This document shows positions 1 through 8,240 of a stretch of 64,000 nucleotides of DNA, piece by piece. Under the pieces are notes generated by a model. That model did no database searches, had not been told where the DNA came from, and saw nothing but the letters and a program-made list of their open reading frames with translations. The position numbers and the translations under genes were made by a program. This DNA comes from Williamsia limnetica (GTDB taxonomy: Bacteria > Actinomycetota > Actinomycetes > Mycobacteriales > Mycobacteriaceae): the NCBI RefSeq assembly GCF_003217475.1, contig NZ_QJSP01000003.1, positions 372,001 to 436,000 of the forward strand, read 5' to 3'. How positions within the stretch are numbered: the stretch's first letter is position 1; each line of letters starts with the position of its first letter.

Positions 1-10
1 GAACTCCGTG

Positions 11-68
11 ATCCGGCACCGCGAATCTCGCCGCGCTTGCCGGATGGCCTCCGCGTTTGGCGGATCGC
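11..68. promoter_or_regulatory. Repeat cluster upstream of the hpaC-hpaB operon, candidate operator
   Basis: Two similar 12-mers, TTGCCGGATGGC at 37-48 and TTGGCGGATCGC at 57-68, lie 20 bp apart in direct orientation. An inverted copy of the core (ATCCGGCA) lies at 11-18. Two-turn spacing of direct repeats fits a dimeric activator site upstream of a catabolic operon. No regulator gene for this operon lies inside the window, so it may sit just to the left. The assignment is inference from repeat geometry only. Confidence 0.35.
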
Positions 69-135
69 GCTGTGGCCGCCGGGCCGCAATAGTGTTCTAC
101 ACCACATTCTGGCGATCCGAAAGGAGGCGTTGACG

Positions 136-714
136 ATGAACAAGGGCGATCTGCGAAACATTTTCGGCCAGTTTGCCAGCGGGGTCACCGTCATCACCTG
201 CACAAACGCCGACGGTGAGCCCCACGGCGCCACAGTCACGGCGTTCACGGCGATCTCGATGGAACCGCGACTGTGCCAGGTCACGATGACCCGGCAATCG
301 AAAGCGTGCGGCTTTCTCGGTGGCGCCCCGTTTGCGGTGAACATCCTCGCGGCCGACCAGGTCGACATCGCAATGCACTTCGCGGGTCGGCCCAGCGCGC
401 CCGGTCCGGTCTGGGCGGACGGGCCCACCGCCCCCGTGCTGTGCGGGGCCGCAGCCACGCTGTCCTGTGAGGCTTGGGCCGAGTACGACGGCGGTGACCA
501 TCTCATCTTCATCGGTGAGATCGTCGCCGCCGAGACCACCGACAAGAACCCGCTCCTCTACTACCGCAGCTCTTTCCACGAACTCGGACCGACGTCCGCC
601 AGCTCGGCGTGGCTCGGGTCCATGGACGACCCACACCGGGGCTGGTTCGACGCCGACACCAGCTTCGTTCCCCTACATCTCAATTCAGATCATCTGAGTC
701 CGACCCCTCGATAA
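136..714 (+). CDS. hpaC: Flavin reductase component of a two-component aromatic hydroxylase (HpaC-like)
   Basis: This 192-residue protein belongs to the flavin reductase-like FMN/FAD-binding split-barrel family. It would use NAD(P)H to make reduced flavin for the oxygenase encoded immediately downstream. The N-terminal segment ([13 protein letters not shown], about residues 9-21) and the [10 protein letters not shown] strand near residue 120 are typical of the family. I chose the ATG at 136 because AAGGAGG stands 8 bases upstream. An in-frame start at 37 lies before that ribosome-binding site. Only 10 bases separate it from hpaB, so the two genes are surely co-transcribed. The cytosolic pair could act on 4-hydroxyphenylacetate, phenol or another simple phenol, and the sequence alone does not decide which. 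Confidence 0.85.
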   Translation: MNKGDLRNIFGQFASGVTVITCTNADGEPHGATVTAFTAISMEPRLCQVTMTRQSKACGFLGGAPFAVNILAADQVDIAMHFAGRPSAPGPVWADGPTAPVLCGAAATLSCEAWAEYDGGDHLIFIGEIVAAETTDKNPLLYYRSSFHELGPTSASSAWLGSMDDPHRGWFDADTSFVPLHLNSDHLSPTPR

Positions 715-724
715 AGGAGACACC

Positions 725-2347
725 ATGACCACTGTCGAAGACCGCGAAAGCGCACCGCTCGATGTCGACCCCATGCAGGTGAACCCCGCCGCCGACCATC
801 CGGCCAACAACACCAAGAACTTCGCGTCGCGCCCGATGACCGGCGACGAGTACATCGAGTCACTACGCGACGACCGCGAAATCTGGCTCCACGGCGAACG
901 CGTCAAAGACGTCACCACCCATGCGGCATTCCGTAACCCCATCCGGATGACCGCGCGGCTGTACGACTCCATGCACACCGGCCCCGACGTCGACAAGGTG
1001 ACGGTTCCCACCGACACCGGCAACGGCGGCGTCACCATGCCCTTCTTCAAGGCCTCGACCAGTTCTGCCGACCTCATCAAAGAGCGCGACGCAATTGCGA
1101 CCTGGGCCCGAAAGACCTATGGCTGGATGGGACGCTCGCCCGACTACAAGGCCAGCTTCCTCGGCACTCTGCACGCGAACAAAGAGCTGTATTCACCCTT
1201 CCAGGCCAACGCCGAACGGTGGTATCGCGAATCGCAGGAGAAGGTCCTGTACTGGAACCACGCGATCATCAATCCCCCGGTCGACCGCCAGTTGCCGCCC
1301 GACGAGGTCGGTGACGTGTTCATGAAGGTGGAGAAGGAAACCGATGCCGGCCTCATCGTGTCCGGCGCCAAAGTCGTCGCCACCGGGTCCGCGATCACCA
1401 ACTACAACTTCATCGCGCACTACGGGTTGCCCATCAAGAAGAAGCAGTTCGCGCTGATCTGCACGGTGCCGATGGATGCGCCTGGCGTGAAGCTGATCTG
1501 CCGGTCGTCCTACACCCAGAATGCGGCCGTGATGGGGACGCCCTTCGATTACCCGCTCTCGAGCCGGATGGACGAGAACGACACCATCTTCATCTTCGAC
1601 AAGGTGCTGGTGCCGTGGGAGAACGTCTTCATGTACGGCGATGTCGAGAAGATCAACGCGTTCTTCCCGCAATCAGGGTTTTTGCCGCGCTTCACCTTCC
1701 AGGGCTGCACCCGCCTCGCCGTCAAGCTCGACTTCATCGCCGGCCTGCTCATGAAGGCTCTCGACGCCACCGGGTCCGGCGGCTTCCGCGGGGTGCAGAC
1801 CAGGGTCGGTGAGGTGATCGGTTGGCGCAACCTCTTCTGGACCCTGACCGACGCGATGGCCCACAACCCGGAACCATGGATCGGCGACACCGTGATCCCC
1901 CGTCTCGAGTACGGCCTGACCTACCGGATGTTCATGATGCAGGGCTACCCGCGTATCAAGGAGATCATCGAACAGGACGTCGCCTCCGGCCTTATCTACC
2001 TTCCCTCCGGCGCAGCCGACTTCAAGAGCCCCGACGTCCGGCCATATCTCGACAAGTACGTTCGCGGCTCCGATGGCATCACCGCCGTCGACCGGGTCAA
2101 AGTCATGAAGGCGCTCTGGGATTCGATCGGCTCCGAGTTCGGAGGACGCCACGAGCTGTACGAACGGAACTACTCGGGCAACCACGAGAACGTCAAGGCC
2201 GAACTGCTGTTCGCAGCTCAGAATCGTGGTGGCGTAGACCAGATGAAAGGTCTCGCCGAGCAATGCCTCGCCGAATACGACCTGGACGGCTGGACCGTGC
2301 CCGATCTCATCGGCAACGACGACGTCAGCTACTTCGGCAACAAGTAG
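725..2347 (+). CDS. hpaB: 4-hydroxyphenylacetate 3-monooxygenase / phenol hydroxylase, oxygenase component
   Basis: This 540-residue protein is a full-length HpaB/PheA1-family FADH2-dependent aromatic hydroxylase. It introduces an ortho hydroxyl into a phenolic ring, using FADH2 delivered by the HpaC-like reductase encoded 10 bases upstream. The N-terminal [14 protein letters not shown] block (about residues 36-49) is the family signature. The helical acyl-CoA-dehydrogenase-like core follows, with conserved stretches such as [10 protein letters not shown]-type and [20 protein letters not shown] (near residue 320). It starts at ATG 725 after AAAGGAGA. The closest relatives known to me are actinobacterial phenol hydroxylases of the PheA1 type, so the hpaB name describes the family and not the substrate. 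A terminator-like hairpin follows the gene. Confidence 0.88.
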   Translation: MTTVEDRESAPLDVDPMQVNPAADHPANNTKNFASRPMTGDEYIESLRDDREIWLHGERVKDVTTHAAFRNPIRMTARLYDSMHTGPDVDKVTVPTDTGNGGVTMPFFKASTSSADLIKERDAIATWARKTYGWMGRSPDYKASFLGTLHANKELYSPFQANAERWYRESQEKVLYWNHAIINPPVDRQLPPDEVGDVFMKVEKETDAGLIVSGAKVVATGSAITNYNFIAHYGLPIKKKQFALICTVPMDAPGVKLICRSSYTQNAAVMGTPFDYPLSSRMDENDTIFIFDKVLVPWENVFMYGDVEKINAFFPQSGFLPRFTFQGCTRLAVKLDFIAGLLMKALDATGSGGFRGVQTRVGEVIGWRNLFWTLTDAMAHNPEPWIGDTVIPRLEYGLTYRMFMMQGYPRIKEIIEQDVASGLIYLPSGAADFKSPDVRPYLDKYVRGSDGITAVDRVKVMKALWDSIGSEFGGRHELYERNYSGNHENVKAELLFAAQNRGGVDQMKGLAEQCLAEYDLDGWTVPDLIGNDDVSYFGNK

Positions 2348-2358
2348 GCGACGGTCAG

Positions 2359-2393
2359 GTCGAGGGCGGGGCCACCAAGGCCTCGCCCTCGAC
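2359..2393 (+). terminator. Hairpin after hpaB
   Basis: A 15-base stem with a single mismatch (GTCGAGGGCGGGGCC against GGCCTCGCCCTCGAC) and a 5-base loop sits 11 bases after the hpaB stop. It has no U-tract, which is common in high-GC actinobacteria. It separates the hydroxylase operon from the sigma-factor gene. Confidence 0.6.
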
Positions 2394-2418
2394 GACGTGG
2401 CGAACTACCATCGACACC

Positions 2419-3372
2419 ATGGCTGCGCTCGCGGATCAGTTCGAAGATCAGCGCAGACGACTGCTGGCGGTGGCGTACCGCATCACCGGCAGCATCAGCG
2501 ACGCCGAGGATGCGGTTCAAGAGACCTGGCTTCGGCTGGCCGACAGCGACGTCGACGCCATCGATGACCTGGGCGCGTGGCTGTCCACCGTCGTCGGCCG
2601 AATCTGTCTCGATCGGTTGAAGTCCGCGGCCGTTCGACGCGAGCAGTACATCGGCCAGTGGCTACCGGAGCCGATCGTGACATCGTTCGCGCCGGAGTTC
2701 AGCGACCCCCTGCATGCGGTCGTCGCGGCCGAAGACAGCAGGTACGCAGCGATGGTCGTCCTCGAAACCCTCAGCCCGGCAATGCGAGTGGCCTTCGTGA
2801 TGCACGACGGGTTCGCCGTCCCCTTCGCCGAGGTCGCCGAGATCTTGGGCATCGAGGTTCCTGCCGCCCGGCAACTCGCCTCCCGCGCCCGCCGGATCGT
2901 CTCGGCCGCACCGGCCCCGGTACCCGATTCCGAACAAGCCGAGGCCATCGGTCGCCTCGTCGCGGCATTGATGTCCGGCGACATGGGTGCCGTTGTGGCG
3001 GCGCTTGATCCGGAGGCGATGATCGTCGGAGACGCGAACCGTACCGCCCCGACCGCCGTCAAGCCGATCCACGGCGCCGTCGCTGTCGCCCGCTTTTTGT
3101 TCGGACTGGTGCGGCGTTACGACGGAGCTGCGACACTCACCGATCAGATCCCGGTCCGGATCAACGGCGAACTCGGTTCGTACAGCACCGGGTGGGAGGC
3201 CCTCGGTGACCGCCGGGCCTCACCTCCCCGTGCCATCAGCTACGTCGTCAAGGACGGACGGGTGGCAGCCATCTACGACATAGCCGATCCGGTCAAACTC
3301 GCTGCAGTCCAGCCGGATCAGCTGGTCGACTCCGCCCAGGGCACGCGACAGGAATCGGTCGAGAAACCCTGA
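2419..3372 (+). CDS. sigJ: ECF41-family RNA polymerase sigma factor with SnoaL-like C-terminal domain (SigJ type)
   Basis: This 317-residue extracytoplasmic-function sigma factor has region 2 at about residues 5-75 and region 4 at about 105-165. A fused SnoaL/NTF2-like domain of about 130 residues follows, which in ECF41 proteins modulates activity in place of an anti-sigma factor. The linker carries the diagnostic WLPEP motif (residues 81-85). The C-terminal motif usually written NPDKL appears as DPVKL, and the DGGGK-type motif has diverged. I chose ATG 2419, where homology begins. The open frame continues upstream inside hpaB but in the wrong phase for that gene. The 3' end overlaps the convergent partner gene by 55 bases, and that gene has a matching ECF41 promoter. 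Confidence 0.9.
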   Translation: MAALADQFEDQRRRLLAVAYRITGSISDAEDAVQETWLRLADSDVDAIDDLGAWLSTVVGRICLDRLKSAAVRREQYIGQWLPEPIVTSFAPEFSDPLHAVVAAEDSRYAAMVVLETLSPAMRVAFVMHDGFAVPFAEVAEILGIEVPAARQLASRARRIVSAAPAPVPDSEQAEAIGRLVAALMSGDMGAVVAALDPEAMIVGDANRTAPTAVKPIHGAVAVARFLFGLVRRYDGAATLTDQIPVRINGELGSYSTGWEALGDRRASPPRAISYVVKDGRVAAIYDIADPVKLAAVQPDQLVDSAQGTRQESVEKP

Positions 3373-3893
3373 TCGGTGATGCCCAACGCCGCGTTCGTGC
3401 GGGCGCGTTGGTTCTCCACCCCTATTTGATAGGTGAGCTCGATGACGCCCTTGTTCCCGAACCGCCGCTGCAGATCAGCGACCTGGTCGTCCGTCACCGT
3501 CATCGGGGTCGTCGTCATCGCATCCGCGTAGGCGATCACAGCGCGTTCGTCGTCGCTGTACAGCGGTGAGGTCTCGTAGTCGGCGATGTGCTCGAGTCGC
3601 TCCACATCGAGGTCGTCGAGACGTTGGAGCATGGCCCCGAAGTCGACGCACCAGGAGCACCCGACCGTCCAGGCCACCCGGTAGACAGCGATCTCACGAA
3701 TGTTCGCCGGCAACACCGTCGACGCCCTCTCGACCGCGGTCTCGCTGAGCCCGAAGGCCATCAGCAGACGGGGGTGATGTGCGAACACAGCCATCGGTTC
3801 GGGTACCGAACCGAATCTACGTGCGGCGTAGCGGTAGGTTGCTTTCACCATCAAGCCGGCCTGGTCCGGGGTTACTGCCGCAATCCGTGCCAT
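3318..3893 (-). CDS. Carboxymuconolactone decarboxylase-like (AhpD fold) protein, ECF41 partner
   Basis: This 191-residue protein of the carboxymuconolactone decarboxylase/AhpD-like superfamily carries a CSWC redox motif at residues 79-82. The His that usually lies four residues after the second Cys in AhpD-type active sites is Gly here. ECF41 sigma factors are almost always encoded beside such a 'COE' gene (carboxymuconolactone decarboxylase, oxidoreductase or epimerase), and this pair fits exactly. Its start at 3893 follows GAGGGAGGTG. A TGTCACA-N16-CGTC promoter lies about 48 bases upstream of the start. Its 3' end overlaps the sigma factor gene on the other strand. Its substrate is unknown. 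A peroxide or thiol-redox role is possible but not shown. Confidence 0.85.
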   Translation of the reverse strand: MARIAAVTPDQAGLMVKATYRYAARRFGSVPEPMAVFAHHPRLLMAFGLSETAVERASTVLPANIREIAVYRVAWTVGCSWCVDFGAMLQRLDDLDVERLEHIADYETSPLYSDDERAVIAYADAMTTTPMTVTDDQVADLQRRFGNKGVIELTYQIGVENQRARTNAALGITDQGFSTDSCRVPWAESTS

Positions 3894-3940
3894 CGTGGTT
3901 CACCTCCCTCTGGCGACGCCTGGTGCGCCGCTACCGAGGA

Positions 3941-3967
3941 GACGAGACAGCCCTCGAAAATGTGACA
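3941..3967 (-). promoter_or_regulatory. ECF41-dependent promoter of the CMD-like gene
   Basis: On the minus strand TGTCACA (3967-3961) is followed by exactly 16 bases and then CGTC (3944-3941). This is the published consensus for ECF41 sigma factors. It lies 48 bases upstream of the CMD-like start codon, on the correct strand. The adjacent sigJ-type gene is therefore its likely driver. Confidence 0.85.
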
Positions 3968-3977
3968 TCGCCGGTGG

Positions 3978-5474
3978 TCAACTGACCGGCAGGTCCACCC
4001 AGTCCGGAGCCCAGACGCGCTCATAGTGGTAGGGATCGAAGGTCCCGTTGCGGTCACGGAAGGACTGTCCGGTCCCCGGCCACAACAGCGTGAGCCGCCG
4101 ACTGAGTGGATCCAGATACCAGCTGCTGCAACCGCTGAGCCACACCGTCGACGCACTGCGCTCGTCGATCTCCCGCGTGTAGGCCTGTTCGGCAGCGGCC
4201 ATCACCTCCAGCGCTATCGGCCCGCCGGCGCTCAGGTGATCCATCGCCCCGAGGACGTAGTCGATCTGTGTCTCGATCATGAAGATCGCCGAGTTGTGGC
4301 CGAGCGCGGCGTTGGGTCCGTCCAGGACGAACATGTTCGGGTATCCGCTGACTGCGGTGGACGCATACGAGACCATGCCCGCCTGCCAGTGCTCGGACAG
4401 TCGCTCACCGCCGACACCCACGATGCGGGTGGCGAACTCCGGGCGGGCGGCCTCGAACCCGGTGGCCAGCACCACCGTGTCGAGCTCGAATGACCTACCG
4501 CTGGCAGCGACGGCCCGCGATCCGTCGAACTCCGCCAACGCCGACGGCTCGAGCGTGACATGGGAACTGGTCATGGTCGGAAAGAACTCGTCGCTGAGCA
4601 ATATTCGCTTGCAACCGATTTCGTAGTTCGGGGTCAGATCGGCGCGCAGACCCGGGTCGCTCACCTGTGCGTGGAGATGACCTAGCGCGCGGTCGCGGAT
4701 CTCGTCGATCGCGGGGTGCAGACCGCGGCGCTGCGCGAAGGCTTTGTCGGCTTCGGAGAACAGTCGCGCCCGCAACTGGTCGGCATTGGCCTTGACCCGC
4801 AGGTGTTCTCGTTCGGCTTCGCTGTATTGCCGGTCCCCGCGAGGCACGACATACGGGGCCGATCGAGAGAACACAACCAACTCCCCCGCCCGCCGCGCGA
4901 GCTCGGGGACCAACTGAACCGCCGAGGCGCCGGTGCCCACCACACCCACCCGGGCACCGTCGATCGGTGCATCACCGTCCCACTGGGCGGTATGAAAGAC
5001 CTTGCCCGGGAACGACTCGACCCCGGCGAAGTCCGGCACCATGGGATTCGCCAGCCGACCGACAGCGACGACCAGCACCCGCGCCCGCAACTCACCCGCG
5101 GTACTCGACACCGCCCAGCAGAGTTCGTCGGGTAGCCACCGGGTCTCGGTGACGTCGACGTTCAAGTGCAGGTGGGGACGGATCCCCTCGTCGGTGGCAG
5201 CTCGCTCGAGATAGTCGTGGATCGCCGCGCCGTCGGCGAACAGCGAATCCCAGTCGCCCGGAGGGCGGAACGAGTAGGAGTAGACGTGCGCGGGAACATC
5301 GCACGAGACGCCCGGATACCGGTTGTCACGCCAGGTGCCTCCCACCGAGTCACCGCGTTCGAGGACGACAAAACTCTCGCTGCCCCGCCTGGCAGTGCGA
5401 ATGGCCATGCCCAGCCCGGCAAATCCGGCGCCGACGATCGCGACGTCGACGTACGCAGGCAAGCGGCCGTTCAC
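3978..5474 (-). CDS. FAD-dependent Baeyer-Villiger-type monooxygenase
   Basis: This 498-residue class B flavoprotein monooxygenase uses FAD and NADPH to insert oxygen into a ketone or hydroxylate a heteroatom. An N-terminal Rossmann motif GAGFAG (residues 15-20) binds FAD. The BVMO fingerprint F-x-G-x3-H-x3-W is present as FPGKVFHTAQW, and a second nucleotide motif, GTGASA, binds NADPH. ATG-box-like residues ATGFEA follow near residue 340. The start is GTG at 5474. That codon overlaps the stop of the upstream CofH-like gene as GTGA, which implies translational coupling and co-function. The substrate is unknown, and no ketone-producing neighbour is obvious. Confidence 0.88.
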   Translation of the reverse strand: MNGRLPAYVDVAIVGAGFAGLGMAIRTARRGSESFVVLERGDSVGGTWRDNRYPGVSCDVPAHVYSYSFRPPGDWDSLFADGAAIHDYLERAATDEGIRPHLHLNVDVTETRWLPDELCWAVSSTAGELRARVLVVAVGRLANPMVPDFAGVESFPGKVFHTAQWDGDAPIDGARVGVVGTGASAVQLVPELARRAGELVVFSRSAPYVVPRGDRQYSEAEREHLRVKANADQLRARLFSEADKAFAQRRGLHPAIDEIRDRALGHLHAQVSDPGLRADLTPNYEIGCKRILLSDEFFPTMTSSHVTLEPSALAEFDGSRAVAASGRSFELDTVVLATGFEAARPEFATRIVGVGGERLSEHWQAGMVSYASTAVSGYPNMFVLDGPNAALGHNSAIFMIETQIDYVLGAMDHLSAGGPIALEVMAAAEQAYTREIDERSASTVWLSGCSSWYLDPLSRRLTLLWPGTGQSFRDRNGTFDPYHYERVWAPDWVDLPVS

Positions 5475-6589
5475 GCGAACACCTTCTGGAGAACGGCTTG
5501 TCGATCGTCTGGGGCCGTCTCATAGAGCGTGGTGCGCTGACGTGTGGTGCGGCCCAGAGCCCCGGCTATCTCGGCTACCTGCGCTGGTACCAGCTGTCTG
5601 CCACTCTCGGGTCCGGCGTCCGGCCGCAGACGCCCGTCGATCAGCACGCCCCCGACGTCGTCGGCGCCCCCGCGGAGCACGGCGTCCAGCGCGACCTCAT
5701 CGAGTTTGGTCCACGCGGCCTGCAGGTGATCGATGGCGCCCAGGGTCAGCAACCGCGCCACGGCATGCAGTGCCCGCGTCTCGTCGAGCGAGGGGCCGCG
5801 CACGGCCTGGGCCCGCAAGTGCGGTGGGGCATTCTCCGGGAGCATCGGCATCAGGATCAGTTCCGTGAAGCCACCGGTGCGCCGTTGGATGTCGACGAGC
5901 AGACGTAGATGCGCGATTTGCTGCGCCGGTGTCTCGACATGGCCGTAGAGCATCGTCGCGGTGGATCGCAGGCCGATGCCGTGGGCGGTGGTGATGGTCT
6001 CGACCCACTCCGCCACCGACAGACCGTCCGGGGTCAGGACGCCGCGTACTTCGTCGTCGAGCACCTGCGCGGCGGTTCCGGGCACCGTCCCGACGCCGGC
6101 GTCGCGGGCTGCCTCCAGGAACTCGCGCGGCGTGAGTGCCAGTCTGTTGGCAGCATCGCGGACCTCCGGTACCCGGTACGCGTGCAGGTGCATGTCGGGG
6201 GCGGTGGCCGAAATCCGGCGGACCAGCCCGAGATAGGCGTCTGCAGATTCGGACTGCGGCACCGGTCCTTGCAGACAGATTTCGGTCGCGCCCAGCTCCC
6301 ACGCCTCGGCGACAAGATCCTCGACAGACGCCGATGATCCGGAGCCGATCACCGCACCGGTTTCCAGGTTGCGATTTGCGACGAATGTCAGTTCGTCGCC
6401 GACGACGTCGCGGCGCGCGGAGTCCGCGAGGGCGCAGAGTTCGTCCAGTTCAGCGCCCTGTGCGCCCAGCAGTACGGCCCATTGCCGATCGTCTATCGAG
6501 GACGGATCGGCCACCAGCGACCGCAGCATCGGCGCCACCTGATCCCCGGGTAGCCGAGTGTCTTCGGCCCAGGAACTTCGCAACGTCAT
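5471..6589 (-). CDS. FbiC/CofH-like protein lacking the radical-SAM cluster motif
   Basis: This 372-residue protein aligns by eye over its whole length with the CofH domain of F420 synthase FbiC. Shared blocks include an opening like ELDELCALADSARRDVVGDE (residues 48-67), NRN at 72-74, GATEICLQG, TTAHGIGLRSTATMLYGHVE, RRTGGFTE and a closing RQRTTLY. In true CofH the NRN is followed by a loop with CX3CX2C that binds the 4Fe-4S cluster. Here that loop is shortened and carries no cysteine. The whole protein has only two Cys (52 and 105). Radical-SAM chemistry is therefore unlikely. It is translationally coupled to the monooxygenase at 3978-5474. It might bind a deazaflavin, flavin or aromatic substrate, or be structural. 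The function is unknown. Confidence 0.72.
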   Translation of the reverse strand: MTLRSSWAEDTRLPGDQVAPMLRSLVADPSSIDDRQWAVLLGAQGAELDELCALADSARRDVVGDELTFVANRNLETGAVIGSGSSASVEDLVAEAWELGATEICLQGPVPQSESADAYLGLVRRISATAPDMHLHAYRVPEVRDAANRLALTPREFLEAARDAGVGTVPGTAAQVLDDEVRGVLTPDGLSVAEWVETITTAHGIGLRSTATMLYGHVETPAQQIAHLRLLVDIQRRTGGFTELILMPMLPENAPPHLRAQAVRGPSLDETRALHAVARLLTLGAIDHLQAAWTKLDEVALDAVLRGGADDVGGVLIDGRLRPDAGPESGRQLVPAQVAEIAGALGRTTRQRTTLYETAPDDRQAVLQKVFA

Positions 6590-6656
6590 CCCACGACTCT
6601 AGAACGAGCCACTCGCAGCCCTCGGTCAAGTGCCCTGATCCGCAGCTGCCCCGCGC

Positions 6657-7499
6657 TCACAGCGCTTGGTCGACCCAGTCGTCGAACGATTGCCAACCCA
6701 CCTCGGGATATTGCTTTCGCAGCCCGGCGAGGTCGGCGGAGTACCCGGTCGACGAGAGGAAGGTGAACATCGCGCGCATGTCGTCCGACTCGATCTGAGC
6801 CGGATCACCGGTGTGCAGTCGCACCTCGCGACCGAGCCGGCGTGTCAGAGATGCGGCCATCTGGGTCGGCGTCGGGTTGTCGGAAGCGATATCGACACGG
6901 GCCCCGAGGAATCGTTGCGGATCGGCGAAGACAGTCGCGACGAACTCCCCCAGGTCGCGCCGCGACAACTGCTGCAGTGGGACATCGGCAGGCACCGGGA
7001 GGTCGAGTACGCCCTCCCGGATCTGCTCGAGACCGCCGAGAAGGTTGTCGTAGAAGTACGTGGGTCCGACGATCGTGTACGGGATCCCGGACGCGGCGAG
7101 CGCAGCCTCTACGACCACCTTGCTCTCGAAGTGCGGAACCCCGGTGTGCTGATCGGCACTGGCGACAGACGAGAACACCAGATGTCCGACACCCGCGCTC
7201 GAGGCGGCCTCGATGATCGACCGCCCCTGCGTCACCTCTTCCTCGGGGCCGCGTTCGAACGGCGTCGTCAGGGCGAACACGCCGGCGGCACCGGTGAACG
7301 CGACCGCCAGCGACTGCGGGTCGTCGAGGTCGGCCACTGCGAGCTCTGCGCCGCGGTCGGCGAGACGCACCGCTCCTGCCGAATCGGGCCGGCGCACCAC
7401 CGCCCGCACCGGCAGTCCCCGGCTCAGCAGAGCTGCTGCGACAGCTCCTCCCTGAGCGCCGGTCGCGCCGATCACCACATACGTATCTGCCACGATCAA
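6657..7499 (-). CDS. NmrA-family NAD(P)-binding oxidoreductase or redox sensor
   Basis: This 280-residue atypical short-chain dehydrogenase has an N-terminal GATGAQG dinucleotide motif (about residues 12-18) and a VRAVVRRPDSAGA segment that follows the second strand. The conserved VFSSVAS strand and a PYTIVGPTYFYDNLLG block (about residue 145) are typical of NmrA/HSCARG and TMR-like proteins. These bind NADP(H) and act either as redox-sensing regulators or as reductases. It lacks a canonical YxxxK, which favours a sensor role. It is probably transcribed alone, since 67 bases separate it from the upstream CofH-like gene start and 48 bases from the downstream operon end. Confidence 0.75.
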   Translation of the reverse strand: MIVADTYVVIGATGAQGGAVAAALLSRGLPVRAVVRRPDSAGAVRLADRGAELAVADLDDPQSLAVAFTGAAGVFALTTPFERGPEEEVTQGRSIIEAASSAGVGHLVFSSVASADQHTGVPHFESKVVVEAALAASGIPYTIVGPTYFYDNLLGGLEQIREGVLDLPVPADVPLQQLSRRDLGEFVATVFADPQRFLGARVDIASDNPTPTQMAASLTRRLGREVRLHTGDPAQIESDDMRAMFTFLSSTGYSADLAGLRKQYPEVGWQSFDDWVDQAL

Positions 7500-7547
7500 T
7501 CCCTTCGCCGTCTGACCTCACCAGTATCTCGGTCCGGGAGGACACGG

Positions 7548-8240
7548 TCAGCGCGGCACCCGCTTGTGCGCGAGGCCGCCCGCGATCACCTGGTCTCGGA
7601 CCAGCGCACTCGCGTCCTCGGGGTGGAGGTGGCCGTACCACTCGCCGGGCGGGTTCACGATCGCCAGCGGACCCAGATTGCAAGGGCTCAGGCAGCCGGT
7701 CCCGGTCACCTTGGTCTCCGTGTTCTTCGAGTTCGCCGTCAGCGCACGATGCAGCGGCCCGGCGCCGTACGCCATACACCGAGGACCCTTGCAGATCAGC
7801 ACATGTCGATCGTGCGCTTCGATCGTCGACCACGCCGGACTCCGGTACGACGCCGGACTGTCCCGAATCGGTGTCCCCGGCTCGTCGAGGAGTCCGCCGA
7901 GATGCGACGCGACTGCATCGGCCAGCGAATCCGGCTCGTGCATCGTCACAGTCAGCTGCTTTGCGGGCCGCGTCTCCGACCAGTTCGCCACCGCGCGTCT
8001 GGTCCAGGTCGTCAGATACTTGTCGCGGGGCACGGCGACCGGGAGCAGTACGACGTCACTCACACCGTCCACCACAGCCTCGTCGAGCACCTCGTGGACA
8101 CTCGGCGACCCGACGTCGAGGTAGGCCAACCGCACGTCCTGTTGCGCTGCCGACCGCACCTGATCGATCAGCCTTCGGGTGGCGACCTCGTCGATACCGC
8201 TGACCGTCGGGCGCACCACGACAACCGTTCGCCGACTCAC
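7548..8240 (-). CDS. CbiX-like domain fused to a thioredoxin-fold [2Fe-2S] ferredoxin domain
   Basis: This 230-residue protein has two parts. Residues 1-120 resemble a CbiX/sirohydrochlorin-chelatase half (alternating strands, DVVLLPVAVPRDKY). The HGS motif expected near the N-terminus and the second metal-site His are not visible, so chelatase activity is doubtful. Residues about 135-225 form a thioredoxin-like [2Fe-2S] domain with CKGPRC and CLSPC cysteine pairs. The gene is the last of a four-gene operon that begins with a cobalamin riboswitch, and its GTG start overlaps the upstream stop as GTGA. A role in reductive handling or trafficking of imported corrinoid is a reasonable inference, not a demonstrated one. 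Confidence 0.78.
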   Translation of the reverse strand: MSRRTVVVVRPTVSGIDEVATRRLIDQVRSAAQQDVRLAYLDVGSPSVHEVLDEAVVDGVSDVVLLPVAVPRDKYLTTWTRRAVANWSETRPAKQLTVTMHEPDSLADAVASHLGGLLDEPGTPIRDSPASYRSPAWSTIEAHDRHVLICKGPRCMAYGAGPLHRALTANSKNTETKVTGTGCLSPCNLGPLAIVNPPGEWYGHLHPEDASALVRDQVIAGGLAHKRVPR

